A stretch of DNA of 27,460 nt from Sphingobium sp. CCH11-B1. Its GTDB lineage: Bacteria > Pseudomonadota > Alphaproteobacteria > Sphingomonadales > Sphingomonadaceae. Where the stretch lies: the NCBI RefSeq assembly GCF_001556865.1, contig NZ_LSJY01000033.1:1-27460 (forward strand), written 5' to 3'. Below, in pieces: positions 7,676 to 15,257 of this stretch; positions within the stretch are counted from its first letter, which is position 1; each line of letters starts with the position of its first letter. Under the pieces are notes generated by a model that saw only the letters and a list, made by a program, of their open reading frames with translations, was not told the origin of the DNA and did no database searches. A program made the position numbers and the translations under genes.

Positions 7676-8552
7676 AGTTGCCGGGTCCGATGACGAGGCA
7701 ATCGCGCGCGGCCTGAACGATGTCAGCGGTGACCTCCTCGACGCGGTTGAGGGTCATGATCCGCCGCATCTGCGCGAACAGGCGCTCCATGAGCCGGAAG
7801 TTGCCGCGCGTGATGCGGATCACGGCTGCCTGCGCTTCGATCGCGTCGAGTTGGGCCGGGTCGAAGCTGATCCCGAAATCGCCGGCGTGGGTCGCGAGCA
7901 GCAGCCGCATTTCGGTCTCGGTAAGCGGTTTGAACTCGTGGACGAAGCCGATCCGCGAGTAGAGCTGGGCATAGCGGGCGAGGCGCTTCTCCAAGCCCGG
8001 CATACCCATCAGGATCAGCCCGAAGCCGTGGCGATCGGCCATGTCGCGGAGATGTTCGAGCGACTTTATGGTCAGGCGGTCGGCCTCGTCGACGATGACG
8101 AGGGGGCAGGCGATGCGGGCGGCGTCATGGGTGATTTCGTCCTGCGAGCCGCCCGCGACCGTCAGCCGGGCATAGCCCAGCTTAATGAGGTTGAGGCCCA
8201 ACACCGCGTCGATCGTCTTGGGCGTGTTGCTGACCGACACGGTGTAGAAGACGGCGCGGCAGCGAGCGACCTTTTCGCCAAGGAGCGCGGCAATGGGACG
8301 GAGCGCGGCATATTCCCCCAGGTCGGGGAAGCTGGAAAACTCGCGCGCCGATCGCGTCTTTCCGACGCCCGGCCGGCCATGACACACGCCGATATAGCGG
8401 TAGTGCGCGCAGGCTTCGGCAAACTCGACGAACCGGGCATGTTCGCGGGTCGCCAGGAACGGCTGCTCGACCAGGAACTCAATCGTCAGCGGCGTAGAGC
8501 CGGAGCCCTCGGTAGGTGGTGGGCCGGGAAGCCGTATCCTCTTGGTCGCCAT
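7674..8552 (-). CDS. AAA+ ATPase (TniB/IstB-like) of element 2
   Basis: A 292-residue ATPase. Walker A is GRPGVGKT (residues 59-66) and Walker B is LVIVDEAD (151-158), both intact, unlike in tniB of element 1. The sensor region MGMPGLEKRLARYAQLYSRIGF is typical of TniB-like proteins. I chose the ATG at 8552 because the conserved sequence begins there; the frame continues upstream to 8663 only as overlap with the transposase gene. The start lies 74 bases inside the 3' end of the transposase gene, which points to translational coupling. The protein should activate the transposase and choose target DNA in an ATP-dependent way. With no TniQ present, target choice may depend on this protein alone. 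Confidence 0.88.
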   Translation of the reverse strand: MATKRIRLPGPPPTEGSGSTPLTIEFLVEQPFLATREHARFVEFAEACAHYRYIGVCHGRPGVGKTRSAREFSSFPDLGEYAALRPIAALLGEKVARCRAVFYTVSVSNTPKTIDAVLGLNLIKLGYARLTVAGGSQDEITHDAARIACPLVIVDEADRLTIKSLEHLRDMADRHGFGLILMGMPGLEKRLARYAQLYSRIGFVHEFKPLTETEMRLLLATHAGDFGISFDPAQLDAIEAQAAVIRITRGNFRLMERLFAQMRRIMTLNRVEEVTADIVQAARDCLVIGPGN

Positions 8553-9957
8553 CGAAGGTCTCCGTGGGGGCAGGCACCTGCTTGTCGCGCTCCTTCGCGC
8601 CGCGCCGGGCGCGCTGGATCGCGCGCAACGACGGGTGCCCAGCGTGCTCGGAGCTGAGCGCACGGCAGACGAACCGGCCCTGGTGGTAGACGTGGATCTC
8701 GGTCAGGTCGCGGGGGTCATAGACCGCCTCGACCTGCTCGCCGACGAAGGCCGCGAGCGTGGGTTCGACATAGCGCCTGCCCATCAGACGGATGCCGTCG
8801 CGCAGCACTTTACGGGGCTTGGGCACGTGCACGAGCAGCATGTCGAGCTGTTCAAGGCTGTCGGGCATTGCGGGCAGGAACCCGCCCTTCTGCCAGCGCG
8901 TGATCGGCGGTTCGCCGGTGCTGCCATGCGGGCGACGATGATAGACGCCGCACACGAACGCCTCGAAGCGGGCGCGCAGCTCGTCGAGCGTGAGCACTGG
9001 CGCCGACAGCGGCTTGCCCGCGATCAGGTGGCCGGGCAGGTCGGGCAGGAACATGTCGTTGATGGTGCGGAACAGCCGCTCGATCTTGCCGCGCCCGCGA
9101 GGACGCCCCGGCAGCGAATGGATGAGGCGGATTTTGAGGGCGATGCACGCCTGCTCGATATGCTCGGAGATGAAATCCGAGCCGTTGTCGACGTAAAGCT
9201 GTTCGGGAATGCCGCTGACGATCCATTCGGGATTGGGCTTGCGCCAGATCGCCTGCCGCAAGGCGAGCGCCGTGTTGAGGGCACTGGGGGCATCGAGGCT
9301 GAGGAAGTAACCGGCGATGGCTCGGCTGTGATCGTCAACGATGACGGTCAGCCAAGGACGCACCGGGGTTCCGGCATCATCGAGCACGAGAATGTCGAGA
9401 ACGGTATGATCGGCCTGCCACATCTCGTTCGAGGTCGCGGCTTCGCGCCGATGCACTAGCTCGTGCTGGTCGCGGTAGACGGCCGGATCGGAGGCTGCGG
9501 CGATCTGGCTTGCCGGTATCGCCCTGACGACACGCGCGACGGCCGCATAGCTGGGGGTTCGGTGTCCATGCGCGATGGCGAGTTCCTGCACCTTTCGGTG
9601 AATGGCGGCGACCGGGGGTCGCGGGCGCTTGGTGGCGAGAGTGCGGGTCAGTTCGACCAGATGTTCCGGCAGGTGCAGCCTGCCCCGATCGTTGCGCGGC
9701 AGACGCGCGAGACCGGCAAGTCCTTCGGCACGGTAGCGCCCGAGCCAGCGCTGCAACGTCCGCTCGCTCAGCGTGCCGGTGCGGGCGAGGTCCGCGAGCG
9801 GGATGCCATCGGCGAGGTGCGGTTCAAGGACGCGGTAGCGCTCGATCGCCAGCGGCGGGACAAGCGCCGGATGCGTCACCGCCGACGGTCCGTGTCGCAG
9901 GTAAGGAAAACGGAGATTTGCCTGCCCATCGCCATGCGAGTCCGCTCGCGTTGCCAA
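8479..9957 (-). CDS. DDE transposase (rve/Mu C-terminal type) of element 2
   Basis: A transposase of up to 492 residues. An N-terminal helix-turn-helix (residues 52-75, IPLADLARTGTLSERTLQRW) is followed by a second DNA-binding segment, then the rve core with D183 in WQADHT, D257 in LYVDNGSDF and E293 in GRGKIERLF. The last two are 35 residues apart, the classic DDE spacing. A Mu-type C-terminal beta-barrel follows (PKPRKVLRDGIRLMGRRYV ... YDPRDLTEIHVY). The frame opens with TTG at 9957; GTG at 9879 is an alternative and would remove 26 poorly conserved residues. The protein would bind the TCGCGCTA-containing ends and carry out strand transfer. The gene looks intact. Confidence 0.9.
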   Translation of the reverse strand: MATRADSHGDGQANLRFPYLRHGPSAVTHPALVPPLAIERYRVLEPHLADGIPLADLARTGTLSERTLQRWLGRYRAEGLAGLARLPRNDRGRLHLPEHLVELTRTLATKRPRPPVAAIHRKVQELAIAHGHRTPSYAAVARVVRAIPASQIAAASDPAVYRDQHELVHRREAATSNEMWQADHTVLDILVLDDAGTPVRPWLTVIVDDHSRAIAGYFLSLDAPSALNTALALRQAIWRKPNPEWIVSGIPEQLYVDNGSDFISEHIEQACIALKIRLIHSLPGRPRGRGKIERLFRTINDMFLPDLPGHLIAGKPLSAPVLTLDELRARFEAFVCGVYHRRPHGSTGEPPITRWQKGGFLPAMPDSLEQLDMLLVHVPKPRKVLRDGIRLMGRRYVEPTLAAFVGEQVEAVYDPRDLTEIHVYHQGRFVCRALSSEHAGHPSLRAIQRARRGAKERDKQVPAPTETFDGDQEDTASRPTTYRGLRLYAADD

Positions 9958-10070
9958 ACCGGCCTGTTCGACGTAAATCTACCCGGTAAAGAAAACTAGG
10001 GCAACATAGACCTGCCGATGACGACTTTCTTCCCAAACCGCGCCCGATCGGGGCGCCACCGGCCCTACGC
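9958..10070. other. Divergent intergenic region of element 2, likely resolution site and promoters
   Basis: These 113 bases separate the divergent transposase and resolvase genes. In resolvase-bearing transposons the res site normally sits here. An AT-richer run (about 9970-10010) is present, but I could not define three resolvase subsites by eye. No clear Shine-Dalgarno sequence precedes the resolvase ATG. Confidence 0.4.
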
Positions 10071-10643
10071 ATGAAAATCGGTTACGCCCGCGTATCGACC
10101 GCCGAGCAGAACCTGGACCTCCAGCGTGATGCGCTGAAGGCTGCCGGCTGCGAGAAGGTCATCACCGACAAGGCCTCCGGGGCGACTGCCGCTCGCCCTG
10201 GATTGGAAAAGGTGAAGGAGCTGCTTCGCGCCGGCGACACACTGGTGGTCTGGCGCCTCGACAGGCTCGGCCGCTCGCTCCGTGATCTGATCGGATGGAT
10301 GACCTACCTCGACGAGGAAAAGGTCGGGCTGCTGAGCCTGCACGAGGCGATCGACACGACCACCACGTCGGGCAAGCTTACCTTCCACCTGTTCGGGGCA
10401 TTGGCGGAGTTCGAGCGCAACCTGATCCGCGAGCGGACCCAGGCCGGTCTCACCGCAGCCCGCGCTCGCGGCAAGAAGGGTGGCCGGCCGGCCGCACTCG
10501 GCAAGGACAAGCGCGACCTGCCCGTCAGGCTCTACCACGAGAACACGATGCCGATCGCCAAGATTTGCTCGATGCTCGGCATCTCCAAGCCAAAACTCTA
10601 CGCCTATGTGCGATCGGCCGAGACCAAGCCGGTAGCCGCGTAG
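10071..10643 (+). CDS. tnpR: Serine resolvase/invertase of element 2
   Basis: A 190-residue small serine recombinase. The catalytic serine is S9 in GYARVSTAEQN, followed by the DRLGRS motif with active-site arginines and the long E-helix region (FHLFGALAEFERNLIRERT). A C-terminal helix-turn-helix (MPIAKICSMLGISKPKLYAYV) completes the standard architecture at normal length. It would resolve cointegrates made by replicative transposition, acting at a res site probably in the 9958-10070 gap. It is transcribed away from the transposase and ends 12 bases before the right terminal repeat. Confidence 0.95.
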   Translation: MKIGYARVSTAEQNLDLQRDALKAAGCEKVITDKASGATAARPGLEKVKELLRAGDTLVVWRLDRLGRSLRDLIGWMTYLDEEKVGLLSLHEAIDTTTTSGKLTFHLFGALAEFERNLIRERTQAGLTAARARGKKGGRPAALGKDKRDLPVRLYHENTMPIAKICSMLGISKPKLYAYVRSAETKPVAA

Positions 10644-10654
10644 CGACGCTCGCC

Positions 10655-10701
10655 GACAAATAGCGCGATCAGAATGCCGCCACTTAGCGCGAGCGTTTAC
10701 A
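10655..10701 (-). repeat. Right terminal inverted repeat of element 2 (47 bp)
   Basis: Read on the minus strand from 10701 it starts TGTAAACGCTCGCGCTAA and matches 7629-7675 at 45 of 47 positions. It carries the same two TCGCGCTA cores. The flank beyond 10701 (CCGTT) does not repeat the left flank (TCCTG). Confidence 0.92.
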
Positions 10702-10834
10702 CCGTTCGCGGTCCCGATCGGCCCAGCGTCCCCCGGAACCGTTCGTTATCGGGAAGGCATCTAAGCGGTCTGCACCATCCTTCATCTAAAGTTCTCCAAG
10801 CGCTTCTGAGGATTTTCGGGCGCACCAAAAGCAC

Positions 10835-10865
10835 TTGCTCCTCCAGTGGCTGGAGCATGTAACCG
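10835..10865 (+). promoter_or_regulatory. MerR-type promoter/operator upstream of the retropepsin-like gene
   Basis: The -35 is TTGCTC (10835-10840), then a 19-base spacer (10841-10859), then TAACCG (10860-10865). The spacer holds a perfect dyad CTCCAG-TGG-CTGGAG. The over-long 19-base spacer with a central dyad is the hallmark of promoters activated by MerR-family metal sensors, which untwist the DNA. It aligns closely, with identical spacing, with the promoter at 12586-12616 beside the merR-type gene. The expected transcript would start near 10872, about 60 bases before the ATG at 10933. Confidence 0.7.
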
Positions 10866-10932
10866 CAATTTGCTCTCCTGCGGACGGGGGGCTGGAGGTG
10901 GCTTTTTGACGGCCCGTGTTGAAGCAATCGGT

Positions 10933-12135
10933 ATGTCTCGACGCTCATTAGTGGCGCGGCTGGTGGCCTGTGGAACCGGCTTGGTGCTCGGTTCTCCAAC
11001 GCTCGCGCGACAGACTTCCCGGTCTGCGGGCTCGTGGAACTTCGGTGCGGCTCACCTCGAATGGGAGCCGCTGGAAGTCGGCACGGGTGATACCCTCCTT
11101 GTTTCGGCACAAGTGCGCGGAGTGCCGGTGCGGGCGGTGCTCGACAGTGGCAGCGGCGCGTCGATCATGAGCACGGCGCTCGCGGCGAAGCTCGGCTTGA
11201 ACGATGGTGAGCGGCGCATGATTAGCGGGCTGAGCGCCAAGGCCCCGGTGCTGCTGGTCCGCGACATCGACGTACAGCTCGCCCGCGAAACCCGTCGCTT
11301 ACCCTTTGCCGTCGTTGGTGATCTGAGTTCAGTGTCGGCGGCCTTCGGACGACCGATCGATATCCTCCTCGGTGCCGATATGTTCACGGGTAGCTGCATC
11401 GCGCTCGATTTCGCGAAAAGGCGTATGGCGGTCGTCAAGTCAGGCACGTTTCTCGCCGGTCCCGACTGGCGCGCTGTCGCGCTCGGGCGCGGTGCCAAGC
11501 AGGAGCTGTTCATTCGAGCTTCCGTCTCGGGTTTGCCTCCCGTGCCCTTGATGATCGATCTTGGCAGCTCGGCCGCGCTGATGCTCTCGTCGGCCTATGC
11601 CCGCGATCAAGGGCTGTTGAACGGGAAGCTCGTCTCGACCGCGGCGATCGGCGGCGTCGATGGTGTGCGTATCAACGATGCTTTCACGATCCAGAACATC
11701 AACATCGAAGGGCTTGGCGTCTCGAACGTCCCCACACTCGGGATGAGAGCTTGGCTCTCCACCAGCACGGTTGGCAATGTCGGCCTACCGCTGATCGCTC
11801 AATTCGACGTGGTGTTCGACGTGACCGCCGGATTCGTGTGGCTCCGGCCACTCGGTCCTCGTCGTCGCCTGCCGATGCTGAAGGACCGTAGCGGCCTTGG
11901 CCTCGCAGCCTCACCAACGGCGCTCACCGTTGTTCATGTGGCGGCGAACAGTCCCGCGGAAAAGGCTGGCTGGGCGGTCGGCGACCGGATCGTGGCGGTG
12001 AACGGCCATTCGATCGATGCGAACTATACGCGTGGGGAGCTCTGGCAAGTGCGCTCCCGGCCTGCTGGCACCCTCGTAAAGCTGACGATGGCCTCGGGTG
12101 ATGTGCGCGAGCTCAGGCTGGCCGATTATTATTGA
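10933..12135 (+). CDS. Secreted retropepsin-like aspartyl protease with C-terminal PDZ domain
   Basis: A 400-residue protein. The start is placed at the ATG at 10933, since the longer frame (GTG 10846) would begin inside the promoter. A signal peptide is visible: SRRSLVA, a hydrophobic stretch, then a likely cut after SPTLA; the paired arginines allow Tat export. There are two retropepsin-like halves: D71-S-G-S-G in AVLDSGSGASIM with a following DILLGADMF, and D209-L-G-S-S in MIDLGSSAALML with GNVGLPLI. A PDZ domain follows at about 325-395 (HVAANSPAEKAGWAVGDRIVAVNG). The second catalytic motif is DLG rather than DTG/DSG, so activity as a single-chain pepsin-like pair is not certain. Export and PDZ suggest a periplasmic role. 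The stop overlaps that of the convergent merR-type gene by 7 bases. Substrate unknown. Confidence 0.82.
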   Translation: MSRRSLVARLVACGTGLVLGSPTLARQTSRSAGSWNFGAAHLEWEPLEVGTGDTLLVSAQVRGVPVRAVLDSGSGASIMSTALAAKLGLNDGERRMISGLSAKAPVLLVRDIDVQLARETRRLPFAVVGDLSSVSAAFGRPIDILLGADMFTGSCIALDFAKRRMAVVKSGTFLAGPDWRAVALGRGAKQELFIRASVSGLPPVPLMIDLGSSAALMLSSAYARDQGLLNGKLVSTAAIGGVDGVRINDAFTIQNINIEGLGVSNVPTLGMRAWLSTSTVGNVGLPLIAQFDVVFDVTAGFVWLRPLGPRRRLPMLKDRSGLGLAASPTALTVVHVAANSPAEKAGWAVGDRIVAVNGHSIDANYTRGELWQVRSRPAGTLVKLTMASGDVRELRLADYY

Positions 12136-12545
12136 TCGGCTTGAGGGTGGCCTTTGCCGATCGCCTTCATGATCCGACAATCGGCCATGCGCGCCTTGGT
12201 GCAGCTCTGGCTGAGCATTGCCAACTCATCCCGCAACACCGCGAGTTGCGCCAGTCTCTCCTCCACATCCTTGAGGTGCTGAGCAGCGATAGCTGAGGCG
12301 GCACCACAATCCTGGTCCGGGTTCTGCGCCAGCCCCATCAACGAACGGATCTCGTCGACGGAGAAGCCAAGCCGGCGACCGTTGCGGATGAAGTGCAAAC
12401 GCTCAATGTCACTGGCATCGTAGGTTCTGCGACCCGACGCCGTGCGAGGGGCGGATCGGAGCAACCCGATCGACTCATAAAAGCGGATCGTCGTCACCTT
12501 CGTCGAGGTCTCGCTGGCGAGCTGCCCAATCATCACCGGCTTCAT
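12129..12545 (-). CDS. MerR-family metal-responsive regulator (ZntR/CadR-like)
   Basis: A 138-residue regulator. The N-terminal MerR winged helix is clear (MIGQLASETSTKVTTIRFYE, then GRRTYDASDIERLHFI), then the dimerisation helix, then the metal-binding loop. Cysteines sit at C80, C115 and C123, close to the C79/C114/C124 pattern of ZntR and the C77/C112/C119 pattern of CadR and PbrR, so a divalent soft-metal ligand (Zn, Cd or Pb) is expected. The start is the ATG at 12545, with AAGGA 7 bases before; the adjacent ATG at 12548 is possible. It is divergent from the efflux operon and convergent with the retropepsin-like gene. Two matching operators in the window are its likely targets. The exact metal cannot be decided from sequence. 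Confidence 0.88.
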   Translation of the reverse strand: MKPVMIGQLASETSTKVTTIRFYESIGLLRSAPRTASGRRTYDASDIERLHFIRNGRRLGFSVDEIRSLMGLAQNPDQDCGAASAIAAQHLKDVEERLAQLAVLRDELAMLSQSCTKARMADCRIMKAIGKGHPQADQ

Positions 12546-12585
12546 CATGCCATCCTTGCTTATGCGAACGTGTCGCACATTTCGC

Positions 12586-12616
12586 TTGCTTCTACAGCGA
12601 CTGGAGGTGGTAAGGA
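12586..12616 (+). promoter_or_regulatory. MerR-type promoter/operator of the metal-efflux operon
   Basis: The -35 is TTGCTT (12586-12591), followed by a 19-base spacer (12592-12610) and TAAGGA (12611-12616). The spacer holds the dyad CTACAG-CGA-CTGGAG, one mismatch from perfect. Position between the divergent regulator and the first efflux gene, and the 19-base spacer, fit metal activation by a MerR-type protein. The predicted transcription start (about 12623) is practically at the ATG of the CDF gene (12624), so the mRNA may be leaderless; the AAGGAAGG that would act as ribosome binding site lies inside the -10 region. Confidence 0.75.
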
Positions 12617-12623
12617 AGGCCGC

Positions 12624-13250
12624 ATGAATGCTTCTACCGAAAGCTGCGGGTGCCACGGGGAGCCCGCGCGCGCGCAAACCGATCCGGCCTATCGCCGTGC
12701 GCTGCTGACCGTCGTGGTGCTCAACCTCGGCTTCGGAGTCGCCGAGCTGTTCGGCGGGTTCATCGCCGATAGCCAAGCGCTGAAAGCGGATTCCCTCGAT
12801 TTTCTCGGGGACGGGTCGATCAGCCTTATCGGTCTTCTCGCGCTTGCCTGGTCCGCACGGGCGAGGGCAAAGGTCGCGCTGACGCAGGGGTTGTTTCTCG
12901 GTGCGCTTGGCGTGGGCGTAATCGGTTTCGCGATTTGGCGCGCCCTGAACGCAACCGCGCCCGATGCCGAACTGATGGGCACAATCGGCGTTGTCGCGCT
13001 CGCGATCAATGTCGTGTCCGCCTTGGTGCTTGCGCGTTTCCGGGAAGGGGACGCCAATGTTCGCGCGATCTGGCTGTTCAGCCGCAACGACGCGCTCGCC
13101 AACGTGGCGGTGATCGCCGCGGCCGGTCTGGTGGCGTGGACAGGAAGCGCCTGGCCGGACCTCGCCGTCGCCGGCCTCATCGCCCTCCTGTTCCTCCACT
13201 CCGCTTATGAAATCGTCACTGGCGCTCGGCGCGAATTGGGAGAGCGGTAG
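12624..13250 (+). CDS. Cation diffusion facilitator-type transporter (CDF/CzcD-like), 208 residues
   Basis: A membrane protein with about six hydrophobic segments and a short cytoplasmic N-terminus bearing C8-G-C10-H11. The first metal site is DSLDFLGD (LKADSLDFLGDG), as in CDF transmembrane helix 2. The second, in helix 5, reads SRNDALANVAV, where the classic family has HxxxD, so asparagine/aspartate replace a histidine. The C-terminal cytoplasmic domain of CzcD/YiiP is absent. CDF proteins export Zn, Co or Cd by proton antiport. It is the first gene of the operon, and its stop TAG overlaps the GTG of the FTR1 gene. It resembles the second CDF gene at 23385. Metal specificity is not readable. 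Confidence 0.82.
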   Translation: MNASTESCGCHGEPARAQTDPAYRRALLTVVVLNLGFGVAELFGGFIADSQALKADSLDFLGDGSISLIGLLALAWSARARAKVALTQGLFLGALGVGVIGFAIWRALNATAPDAELMGTIGVVALAINVVSALVLARFREGDANVRAIWLFSRNDALANVAVIAAAGLVAWTGSAWPDLAVAGLIALLFLHSAYEIVTGARRELGER

Positions 13251-15217
13251 TGCGTCTGCTCGCGTTGATCCGGGCAATGCTCTCGTTGCGGCTGCTCTCC
13301 GCGCTCGCGGCGCTGCTGATCCCTGCTGCGGCAATCGCCGAACCCGGCGACGTGCAAACCGCATGGCGGCTGCTCGACTATATGGCCGTCGATTATGGCG
13401 GCGCGGTCGCCAACGGTCGGATCAAGAGCACGTCGGAATATGCCGAGATGACGGAGTTCGCCGCGTCGGTCTCGACACGGCTTCAGGGCCTGCCGGCGAA
13501 GCCGGAGCGTCAAGCCCTCATCCAGCGGGCTGCCAACCTCCAGGCGGTGATCGCGGAAAAGGGACCGACTGAACAGGTGGCAACATTGGCGCACGGGCTC
13601 GCGGCCGATCTGTTGCGCGCCTACCCGGTGCCGCTCGCGCCCGATAAGGCTCCGAACCTCGTCTCCAGCGATGCACTGTTCCGACAATCCTGCGCGTCCT
13701 GCCACGGGATGACGGGCAACGGCCGTGGCCCTGACGCCGCCAAGCTCGCTACGCCCCCGATTGCTTTCACCGATGCCGAGCGCGCGCGCCAGCGCAGCGT
13801 GTTCGCGCTCTATCAGGTGGTGACGCAAGGCATCGACGGGACCGCGATGCAGAGCTTCGCCGATCTGCCCAACGATCAGCGCTGGGCGTTAGCATTCCGA
13901 GCCGGGAGCTTCGCCTTCACGGATGCGCAGGCGCGCGAAGGCGAGCGGCTTTGGAAATCCGACCCGACCCTTCGCCGGCGCATTCCGGACCTGAAAACCC
14001 TGGTCGCGCTCACCCCGGCCGCGCTCGGCGCGGCGATCGGCGACGCCAAGGCTGACCCAGTGCTCGCGTTCCTGCGTCGTCATCCCGAACAGGTGATACA
14101 ACAGGCTCCCGGCTCGCTCGCGGTCGCCCGCGCCAAACTCGCCGAAAGCGTGGCGGCTGCGCGGCGCGGCGATGCGCGCATGGCGAAAGAGCTGGCGCTG
14201 TCGGCCTATCTCGATGGGTTCGAGCCGATCGAGCCAACACTCACCGCGCGCGACGCGACGCTGATGGGTCGAATCGAGGGCGCGATGGGGGAGTTCCGCG
14301 CCTCGATCGACCGGGGCGCGTCGCCCGATGATCTCGCGGAGAAGGTCGCAGTACTGGGCGGCCTTTTCGACGATGCGGAAGCGGCGCTCGCGCCTGATGC
14401 CGCCACCGAAGCGTCCACGTTCCTGGGCGCGTTCACGATCCTGCTGCGTGAAGGGCTCGAAGCCCTGCTCATCGTTGTCGCCATGATCGCGTTCCTGCGT
14501 AAAGCCGAGCGCGGCGAGGCGCTGCGGTACGTGCATGGCGGCTGGGTCAGCGCGATCATCGCGGGCGGGATCACCTGGGCGGTCGCCACCTATGCGATCG
14601 GGATCAGCGGTGCGAGCCGGGAGCTGACGGAAGGGTTTGGCTCGCTGTTCGCCGCGGTCGTGCTGCTCTCGGTCGGGATTTGGATGCACGGCAAGGCGCA
14701 GGCCGATCAGTGGCAGCGCTATATTCGCGAGAAGATGTCGCGGGCGCTCTCGGGCGGGTCGGGCTGGTTCCTGTTCGGGCTGGCGTTCGTCGTAGTTTAT
14801 CGCGAGGTCTTCGAGACGATCCTGTTCTATGCCGCGCTTTCGGCGCAAGGTGACAACGGGATGCTTCTCGCGGGGGCCGGGTCGGCGATTGGACTGCTCA
14901 GCCTGATCGCTTGGGCCATGCTTCGCTACAGTCGCAAGCTGCCGATCGCGCAGTTCTTCCGCTATAGCTCCTGGCTCATGGCGGTCCTGACCGTCGTGCT
15001 GGCGGGTAAAGGCGTCGCCGCGCTCCAGGAAGCCGGCCTTATCAACATCGCACCGCTCGCGGACGTGCCACGGCTGTCGATGCTCGGCGTGTTTCCCACT
15101 TGGCAATCGGTGCTGGCGCAACTCCTGATGGCGGTCGCCATTGCGGTCGGGTTCGCCTGGAACGGGCGCGACCGATCCCGCTCGGGTTCCGGCTCAGTGA
15201 CCCTTGGTTCGAATTAG
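13250..15217 (+). CDS. Cytochrome c/FTR1 iron permease fusion
   Basis: A 655-residue protein with a GTG start overlapping the CDF stop. A signal peptide ends near AAAIAEP (residue 30). A periplasmic region with a single haem site follows, CASCH at 148-152, with M201 in TAMQSF as candidate axial ligand. From about 390 the FTR1 membrane domain begins, with the two REGLE/REXXE-type iron motifs: REGLE at 401-405 and REVFE at 519-523, plus seven or so membrane helices. In FTR1/EfeU systems these motifs carry ferric iron inward, with oxidation of ferrous iron coupled to transport; a fused cytochrome could take the electrons. An importer of iron inside an efflux operon is unexpected. It may compensate for iron displacement, but that is inference. 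Confidence 0.88.
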   Translation: MRLLALIRAMLSLRLLSALAALLIPAAAIAEPGDVQTAWRLLDYMAVDYGGAVANGRIKSTSEYAEMTEFAASVSTRLQGLPAKPERQALIQRAANLQAVIAEKGPTEQVATLAHGLAADLLRAYPVPLAPDKAPNLVSSDALFRQSCASCHGMTGNGRGPDAAKLATPPIAFTDAERARQRSVFALYQVVTQGIDGTAMQSFADLPNDQRWALAFRAGSFAFTDAQAREGERLWKSDPTLRRRIPDLKTLVALTPAALGAAIGDAKADPVLAFLRRHPEQVIQQAPGSLAVARAKLAESVAAARRGDARMAKELALSAYLDGFEPIEPTLTARDATLMGRIEGAMGEFRASIDRGASPDDLAEKVAVLGGLFDDAEAALAPDAATEASTFLGAFTILLREGLEALLIVVAMIAFLRKAERGEALRYVHGGWVSAIIAGGITWAVATYAIGISGASRELTEGFGSLFAAVVLLSVGIWMHGKAQADQWQRYIREKMSRALSGGSGWFLFGLAFVVVYREVFETILFYAALSAQGDNGMLLAGAGSAIGLLSLIAWAMLRYSRKLPIAQFFRYSSWLMAVLTVVLAGKGVAALQEAGLINIAPLADVPRLSMLGVFPTWQSVLAQLLMAVAIAVGFAWNGRDRSRSGSGSVTLGSN

Positions 15218-15257
15218 TGCAATGACATGAAAACCCTTCCGTGATAGAGGCAAGCTA

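Larger units (their letters stand above)
7629..10701. mobile_element. Element 2: compact Tn402-like transposon with DDE transposase, AAA+ ATPase and serine resolvase
   Basis: The element is bounded by 47-bp terminal inverted repeats matching at 45 positions, giving a length of 3,073 bases. Inside are a DDE transposase and an AAA+ ATPase on the minus strand with overlapping frames, and a divergent serine resolvase on the plus strand. The layout resembles Tn402/Tn5053 elements reduced to tniA, tniB and a resolvase, with no tniQ and no cargo. The ATPase stop codon and the end of the resolvase gene lie in or close to the terminal repeats, so nothing is spare. The flanking bases (TCCTG left, CCGTT right) do not form a 5-bp target duplication. 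This suggests a rearrangement after insertion. Confidence 0.85.

Noticed and set aside
7624..10706. 5-bp target duplication around element 2
   Set aside because: The flanks are TCCTG and CCGTT, which do not match; shifting the ends by a base or two does not help.
10697..11110. Minus-strand open frame over the protease promoter region
   Set aside because: It runs through the terminal repeat, the operator and the real plus-strand gene, has no recognisable domain, and is best read as a shadow.
12549..13364. Long minus-strand extension of the MerR-type gene to 411 residues
   Set aside because: The extension is antisense to the CDF and FTR1 genes and passes through the operator; the conserved MerR sequence starts at 12545.
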